Source: an uncultured Anaerolineaceae bacterium
GTDB lineage: Bacteria > Chloroflexota > Anaerolineae > Anaerolineales > Anaerolineaceae
DNA length: 5,972 bases
Assembly: GCA_937897615.1 (NCBI GenBank)
Contig: CALCNO010000102.1
Span: 1-5,972 of the forward strand
Reading direction: 5' to 3'
Shown here piece after piece: positions 4,851 to 5,972 of the stretch (positions are counted from its first letter, which is position 1; every line of letters starts with the position of its first letter). Made by a program: the position numbers and the translations under genes. Below the pieces are notes generated by a model that worked only from the letters and a program-made list of their open reading frames with translations, was not told where the DNA came from and did not search any database.

Positions 4851-5972
4851 ATGGCTGTGACGGTTTATAAAAATTGTGCGGTATGGCAAGACGGCGCGCT
4901 GATACAGCGCGACCTGCACGTGCAGGGCACGCATTTTGCCGCGCCCGCCGCCGCTGACCGCGTGGAAGACCTGGCCGGCGCGCTGGTGCTGCCCGGCCTC
5001 ATTGACGTGCACACCCACGGCGCGGTGGGCATCGACTTCAACCACATTACCACCGACCAGTTCGCGCGCATCATCGCCTATTATCTTGAGAACGGCGTCA
5101 CAACCTTTTTGCCCACCGTGCTCTCCGACAGCGAAGAGGTGACCCTGCAGCAGTTGAGCGTGATCGCCGCGGCGGCCAAAACGCACCCGCAGATCGCGGG
5201 CATTCATTTGGAAGGGCCGTTCCTGTGCGCGCAGTACAAGGGCGCCATGCCGGAGCAGTTTTTGCGCCTGCCGGATGCGGCGCTCTTTGAGCGTTACCAG
5301 CAGGCCGCGGGCGGGCTGATCCGCCTGATCACGGTGGCGCCGGAGCTGCCGGGCGCGCCGGAGTTCATCCGCGCCGCCAGCAGCCGCGGGGTTACCGTTT
5401 CGCTGGGGCACAGCAACGCCACCTTTGCCGAGGCGCGCGCGGGCATCGCCGCCGGGGCCAGGGGCGGCACGCACACCTTTAACGCCATGCGCCTGTTCCA
5501 CCAGCACGAGGCGGCCATCATGGGCGCGCTGCTGATGGACGAGGACGTGTATTGCGAGGCCATCTGCGACCTGCGCCACCTGGCCGCGGAGTCTTTTGCC
5601 TTTTTGCTCAAGGTCAAGGGGATGGAGCGCGTGGTGCTGGTGAGCGATAGCATCATGGGCGCGGGGCTGGGCGACGGCGAGTATCTGCTGGGCGCCAACA
5701 GCGTCAGCGTGTGCGGCCCGGATGCGATGATCAAAGGGACGAACATCCGCGCCGGCAGCGTGCTGCGCGGCTTTCAGGGCGTGCAGAATGCCGCACACGC
5801 GGCCAGCCTGCCTTTGCCGCAGGCGGCGCACCTGATGAGCGCCAACCCGGCGCGCTATTTGAAGCTGGCTTCCGTGGGGCGGCTGGCCCCCGGCGCCGAT
5901 GCCGATTTTGTGGTGCTGCGTGAGGGGGAGATCGCGCGCGTCTTCAGCAAGGGGCAGGAAGTGCCTGCCCGT
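4851..5972 (+). CDS. NagA-like amidohydrolase (divergent N-acetylglucosamine-6-phosphate deacetylase family), C-terminus cut by window edge
   Basis: 374 residues are visible with no stop, close to the roughly 380 of NagA, so only a few residues should be missing. It is a TIM-barrel metal-dependent hydrolase. PGLIDVHTHG (48-57) supplies H54 and H56, and GIHLEGPF (117-124) supplies metal ligand E121. SLGHSNAT (184-191) gives H187, GGTHTFNAM (205-213) gives H208, and LVSDS (263-267) gives the catalytic D266. The terminal strands RLAPGADADFVVL (344-356) are typical. Two substrate-binding positions differ from E. coli NagA by my alignment. The KGxH histidine is M133 (YKGAM), and the GREPG arginine that binds phosphate is H219 (HQHEAAIMG). 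H243 appears to keep the other substrate histidine. The fold and hydrolase chemistry are therefore secure, but GlcNAc-6-phosphate as substrate is doubtful, and I withhold the nagA symbol. The start is supported by AAAGGA (4837-4842), eight bases upstream. It is the last visible gene of the operon. Confidence 0.88.
   Translation, partial: MAVTVYKNCAVWQDGALIQRDLHVQGTHFAAPAAADRVEDLAGALVLPGLIDVHTHGAVGIDFNHITTDQFARIIAYYLENGVTTFLPTVLSDSEEVTLQQLSVIAAAAKTHPQIAGIHLEGPFLCAQYKGAMPEQFLRLPDAALFERYQQAAGGLIRLITVAPELPGAPEFIRAASSRGVTVSLGHSNATFAEARAGIAAGARGGTHTFNAMRLFHQHEAAIMGALLMDEDVYCEAICDLRHLAAESFAFLLKVKGMERVVLVSDSIMGAGLGDGEYLLGANSVSVCGPDAMIKGTNIRAGSVLRGFQGVQNAAHAASLPLPQAAHLMSANPARYLKLASVGRLAPGADADFVVLREGEIARVFSKGQEVPAR
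4895..4926. repeat. Two adjacent perfect inverted repeats inside the NagA-like gene
   Basis: CGCGCTG-ATA-CAGCGCG (4895-4911) is a perfect 7-bp stem with a three-base loop. One base later, CCTGCACGTGCAGG (4913-4926) is a perfect 14-base palindrome. Both fall within codons 15-26. They could form mRNA structure near the translation start or serve as an intragenic protein-binding site. In GC-rich DNA each alone is not rare; only the adjacency makes them notable. Confidence 0.4.

Noticed and set aside
4830..5831. Long open frame of 333 codons on the minus strand
   Set aside because: It lies opposite the NagA-like gene, whose frame carries clear family motifs. The antisense translation is low-complexity, rich in Arg, His, Ala and Gln, as expected for a shadow frame in GC-rich DNA.
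4851..5972. Straight naming of the last gene as nagA
   Set aside because: Two substrate-binding residues characteristic of GlcNAc-6-phosphate deacetylase appear replaced, and no other nag gene is in view, so only family membership is claimed.

Overview
The window is GC-rich bacterial DNA in which third codon positions are overwhelmingly G or C. Genes are tightly packed, have clear Shine-Dalgarno sites (for example AAAGGAGG), and one promoter matches the housekeeping sigma factor consensus almost perfectly. The protein styles would suit a Chloroflexota (Anaerolineae-like) bacterium or a high-GC Clostridia member. I cannot choose between these from the sequence alone, and no rRNA, tRNA or taxonomic marker gene is present. 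I see no mobile element, CRISPR array or RNA gene.

Layout. On the minus strand, 1-1066 holds two consecutive class I SAM-dependent methyltransferase genes. They are translationally coupled by an ATGA overlap, and the downstream one runs off the left edge. A 150-base divergent intergenic region (1067-1216) separates them from a plus-strand cluster. Next to the start of the first plus-strand gene this region turns into an AT-rich stretch holding a strong promoter and repeats that could be a repressor operator.

The plus-strand cluster fills 1217-5972 in one direction. In order it encodes a GntR/HutC-type regulator with a UTRA effector domain, a TauE/SafE-type permease, a DegT/DnrJ/EryC1/StrS-type PLP aminotransferase, a second and very different TauE/SafE-type permease, and a NagA-like amidohydrolase cut by the right edge close to its natural end. 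Gaps are 93, 21, 12 and 13 bases, so the set is probably one autoregulated operon.

How the genes may work together (inference). The regulator senses a small ligand, the membrane proteins move the substrate or a product, the NagA-like enzyme removes an N-acyl group or hydrolyses a similar bond, and the aminotransferase handles the amine. The amidohydrolase keeps the metal and catalytic residues of the NagA family. It appears to have lost the arginine and the histidine that bind N-acetylglucosamine 6-phosphate in the E. coli enzyme. No sugar kinase, PTS component or glucosamine-6-phosphate deaminase is visible. The cluster may therefore act on an amino compound other than GlcNAc-6-phosphate, and this combination is the most interesting part of the window.
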